Positions 6,849 through 8,499 of a stretch of DNA of 8,499 nucleotides are shown here, one piece after another. The stretch spans positions 1 to 8,499 of the forward strand of contig JBFOMC010000213.1 in the NCBI GenBank assembly GCA_040830565.1, written 5' to 3'. The stretch's first letter is position 1. Each line of letters begins with the position of its first letter. The position numbers and the translations under genes are program-made. This stretch comes from JAFMPW01 sp040830565. Lineage in GTDB: Bacteria > Bacteroidota > Bacteroidia > Flavobacteriales > Flavobacteriaceae. Under the pieces are notes generated by a model that saw only the letters and a list, made by a program, of their open reading frames with translations, ran no database searches and was not told where the DNA came from.

Positions 6849-8063
6849 CTATTGTTTCCGGTGTGCAAGCACAATGGGTGGCTGTCCGTTAAAGGGATTG
6901 TGCATTCTTCCAATAGTTTTTGCGCCCATGCCAGAAGCTCTTAATACACTTTTATCTCCATAGCGTTCTCTGATAGTATCCATAGCTGCATACAGATTTA
7001 AGGCCTCCTCGGTATCCTCAAACATGTCTATCTGATAATTTCCGGGTACTAGATGACTAAAACGTATTCCTACCAGGCGAACCAGCAATCTTCTATTGTA
7101 CAAGGCCTTGAACAATTCCAAAATTTTAGGGATCAGAATATGATCGGCGCTGGTATAGGGAATGCGCATTTGCTTGGAATAAGTATTAAAATCCGAGTAG
7201 CGGATCTTTACGGCAATACAGGCAGTAAGCTTTTCTCCTCTCCGTAACTGAAAGGCCAGGTTTTCTGCCATAGCAATTAGAATACCTTTTAGTTTTAGTA
7301 CATCTATAGTATCTCTATCAAAGGTGCGCTCATTAGAAATAGATTTGCGTTCACAGAATGGAATTACCGGAGTATTATCTACCCCATTGGCTCTTTTCCA
7401 AATTACCCTTCCGTTTTTCCCCAAAACCCGTTGCATAAGATCTACCGGCATTTCCTGTACCGTTTGTACTTTTCTGAGGCCCAGGTTCCTAAGTGTCTGA
7501 TAGGTTTTATCCCCTACCATGGGAATTTTTTTAATAGAGAGCGGCGCCAAAAAAGGTTTTTCATACCCAAAATCTACTTTTAGCTGGTTGTTGGGTTTGG
7601 CTTCATTGGTGGCGACCTTAGAAACCACTTTATTTACAGACAAGCCAAAAGAGATGGGTAAGCCTGTCTCTTTAATGATCTTTCGTCTGAGTTCCGAGGC
7701 ATAGTGATAGCAGCCAAAAAAACGATCCATCCCAGAGAGGTCTGCATAGAACTCATCAATGCTCGATTTTTCAAATAGCGGTACTTGCCCCTTGATAATC
7801 TCGGTAACTACATCGGAGTGCTTGCTGTATGTACCTGCATTCCCTTTAATAGTTATGGCCTCAGGGCAGAGTTCCCGTGCCATCTTCATAGGCATTCCGG
7901 AATGTATACCAAAACCCCGGGTTTCGTAGCTGCAAGCGGCTACAACCCCTCTGTCACTCAATCCTCCCACAAGAATGGGTTTATTGCGTAACCGGCTATC
8001 TAGCAAGCGCTCTACAGACACAAAAAAAGTGTCCAGATCTAAATGTAGTATGGTTTTCTGCAT
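6849..8063 (-). CDS. dinB: DNA polymerase IV (Y-family, DinB)
   Basis: The 404-residue product is a full Y-family polymerase that copies past damaged bases without proofreading. The palm has D9 and D11 in HLDLDTFF and D103-E104 in SSIDEFYADLSGMD, so all metal-binding carboxylates are present. F14 sits at the steric-gate position. SYETRGFGIHSGMPM (45-59) is the family's fingers motif. The helix-hairpin-helix thumb is around IKKIPMVGDKTYQTLRNLG (177-195). The little-finger domain follows (about 240-340). QIDMF (344-348) is a good clamp-binding motif. Because the catalytic residues are intact, this is not an ImuB, which lacks them. The ATG at 8063 starts at the conserved MxKxIxHLDLD. The gene precedes dnaE in the same orientation with a 250-bp gap, and its upstream region carries paired dyads. 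Confidence 0.94.
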   Translation of the reverse strand: MQKTILHLDLDTFFVSVERLLDSRLRNKPILVGGLSDRGVVAACSYETRGFGIHSGMPMKMARELCPEAITIKGNAGTYSKHSDVVTEIIKGQVPLFEKSSIDEFYADLSGMDRFFGCYHYASELRRKIIKETGLPISFGLSVNKVVSKVATNEAKPNNQLKVDFGYEKPFLAPLSIKKIPMVGDKTYQTLRNLGLRKVQTVQEMPVDLMQRVLGKNGRVIWKRANGVDNTPVIPFCERKSISNERTFDRDTIDVLKLKGILIAMAENLAFQLRRGEKLTACIAVKIRYSDFNTYSKQMRIPYTSADHILIPKILELFKALYNRRLLVRLVGIRFSHLVPGNYQIDMFEDTEEALNLYAAMDTIRERYGDKSVLRASGMGAKTIGRMHNPFNGQPPIVLAHRKQ

Positions 8064-8064
8064 C

Positions 8065-8082
8065 GCTATTCAAACGAATAGC
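8065..8082 (-). promoter_or_regulatory. Perfect hairpin ending 1 base before the dinB start codon
   Basis: GCTATTC (8065-8071), AAAC, GAATAGC (8076-8082) are perfect 7-bp arms with a 4-base loop, separated from the dinB ATG by a single base. If the transcript starts upstream, the mRNA would fold right against the start codon and no Shine-Dalgarno would be available. The minus strand also reads TATTCGTTTG here, 20 bp after a TTG, near the flavobacterial promoter spacing. In that case the message would be almost leaderless and the dyad would act as DNA. The two readings cannot be separated from sequence. Confidence 0.5.
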
Positions 8083-8086
8083 TAAT

Positions 8087-8124
8087 ATATGGAAATATTC
8101 CAAAAAATAGGAAATATTCCATAT
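8087..8124. promoter_or_regulatory. Paired GGAAATATTCC boxes: candidate repressor operator of dinB-dnaE
   Basis: GGAAATATTCC occurs exactly at 8091-8101 and again at 8110-8120, each a GGAA-N3-TTCC dyad, 19 bp start to start. The outer flanks add ATAT on both sides, so ATATGGAA (8087-8094) and TTCCATAT (8117-8124) also form a larger dyad. The pair sits 24-61 bp upstream of the dinB ATG, where a repressor would block transcription. LexA-type repressors bind such paired sites in front of translesion polymerase genes, but this motif is not one I recognise as a named LexA box. No regulator gene is in the window. Confidence 0.65.
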
Positions 8125-8132
8125 TTAATATT

Positions 8133-8159
8133 AAAAAAACATCCGCCAATTGACGGATG
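8133..8159 (-). terminator. Rho-independent terminator, also usable in the plus direction
   Basis: CATCCG at 8140-8145 pairs with CGGATG at 8154-8159, and the middle (CCAATTGA) continues the palindrome with one mismatched pair. On the minus strand the stem is followed by seven T (8133-8139). On the plus strand it is followed by CTTTT. It lies about 50 bp after the stop of the small ORF at 8209-8355 and isolates the dinB promoter from upstream transcription. Its core CCGCCAATTG resembles the CCGCCA hairpins of the element at 6674-6808. Confidence 0.75.
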
Positions 8160-8208
8160 CTTTTCATATTCATTTCATATTAAAATACTGTCTACGTAAA
8201 AGAGCGGT

Positions 8209-8355
8209 TTAATTTAAAAAAGTATATAGGAATATCATCGCAAGCGTAACATAACAAATGATCCGTATTCTCACATAATCAATAACCAATCCTTCACTCA
8301 GTCTTTTAAAACTTTCCAAAATAGAATCCATAACGTTTTGTTTTAGTAATTCCAT
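8209..8355 (-). CDS. Small predicted single-pass membrane protein, unknown function
   Basis: A 48-residue frame runs from ATG at 8355 to TAA at 8209. The N-terminal half is charged and amphipathic (MDSILESFKRLSEG, 9-22). The C-terminal half is hydrophobic (IICYVTLAMIFLYTFL, 32-47), enough for one membrane helix. An internal ATG at residue 9 would give 40 residues. There is no clear ribosome binding site. The coding look (amphipathic then hydrophobic, no rare breaks) and the terminator about 50 bp downstream support a real gene, but the length makes chance possible. I do not recognise the family. Confidence 0.45.
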   Translation of the reverse strand: MELLKQNVMDSILESFKRLSEGLVIDYVRIRIICYVTLAMIFLYTFLN

Positions 8356-8422
8356 TCGCAAAGCAAGTTATAGAGCCTACCAGCCACAGTCTGCCGGCAA
8401 GGCATCAAGGGTATTGGGGTGC

Positions 8423-8499
8423 TTAGTCAAATGCAAACCCGGTAGCAATCCTAAACACTAACGCATAGGCTGCCAAAAAAAGGAGTGCAAAGCTAAACC
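8423..8499 (-). CDS. C-terminal end of a hydrophobic protein, cut by the window edge
   Basis: One minus-strand frame entering from the right edge (first full codon at 8497) encodes FSFALLFLAAYALVFRIATG, then four more residues and TAA at 8423-8425. The 24 residues are strongly hydrophobic, like a last transmembrane helix. The other two frames stop early (TAG near the edge in each). Nothing more can be said of its identity. It would be transcribed in the same direction as the 48-residue ORF, 67 bp downstream; that gap shows no gene. Confidence 0.35.
   Translation of the reverse strand, partial: FSFALLFLAAYALVFRIATGFAFD

Noticed and set aside
6849..8063. DinB gene as imuB
   Set aside because: The metal-binding residues D9, D103 and E104 are all present, whereas ImuB proteins lack them.
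8356..8499. tRNA or other structured RNA gene at the right edge
   Set aside because: No cloverleaf or known RNA motif could be drawn; the minus-strand hydrophobic frame explains part of it better.

Overview
The window looks like chromosome from a marine-type Flavobacteriaceae member (Bacteroidota). The DNA is AT-rich and the genes lack clear Shine-Dalgarno sequences. There is a DUF1080 lipoprotein, a second short DnaE coupled to a DinB polymerase, and intergenic DNA full of short palindromic and tandem repeats. Genus and species cannot be told from the sequence alone.

Left part (1-3304): a repeat-rich intergenic stretch (1-371) opens inside what looks like the right half of a terminator and carries four diverged copies of a ~35-bp element. 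Three metabolic genes follow: a PhyH-type Fe(II)/2-oxoglutarate dioxygenase (+), a Gfo/Idh/MocA NAD(P)-dependent oxidoreductase (-), and a DUF1080 (3-keto-disaccharide hydrolase family) lipoprotein (+). The first two are convergent and share a CTAG that holds both stop codons. The last two are divergent across a 117-bp region with a 24-bp dyad. Gfo/Idh and DUF1080 families are known to work together in 3-keto-glycoside metabolism, so a sugar-modification role is plausible but not proven.

Centre and right (3560-8160): an error-prone repair module on the minus strand. dinB (Pol IV, catalytic residues intact) is followed by a short non-replicative DnaE with a degraded PHP domain. They are separated by 250 bp holding a nested palindromic element and a 14-bp tandem repeat that touches the dnaE start. 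Upstream of dinB lie two identical GGAAATATTCC half-palindromic boxes 19 bp apart and a perfect hairpin ending one base before the start codon. This is strong visual evidence for a damage-responsive or similar repressor operator. The pair would form a translesion-synthesis mutasome in which an active DinB takes the place that inactive ImuB has in imuA-imuB-dnaE2 cassettes.

Right edge (8140-8499): a rho-independent terminator on the minus strand ends a transcript that appears to carry a 48-residue ORF with one membrane helix and, before it, the C-terminal end of another hydrophobic protein cut by the window. No repressor gene (LexA/S24 type) lies inside the window, and I see no RNA gene, CRISPR array, transposase or defence system.
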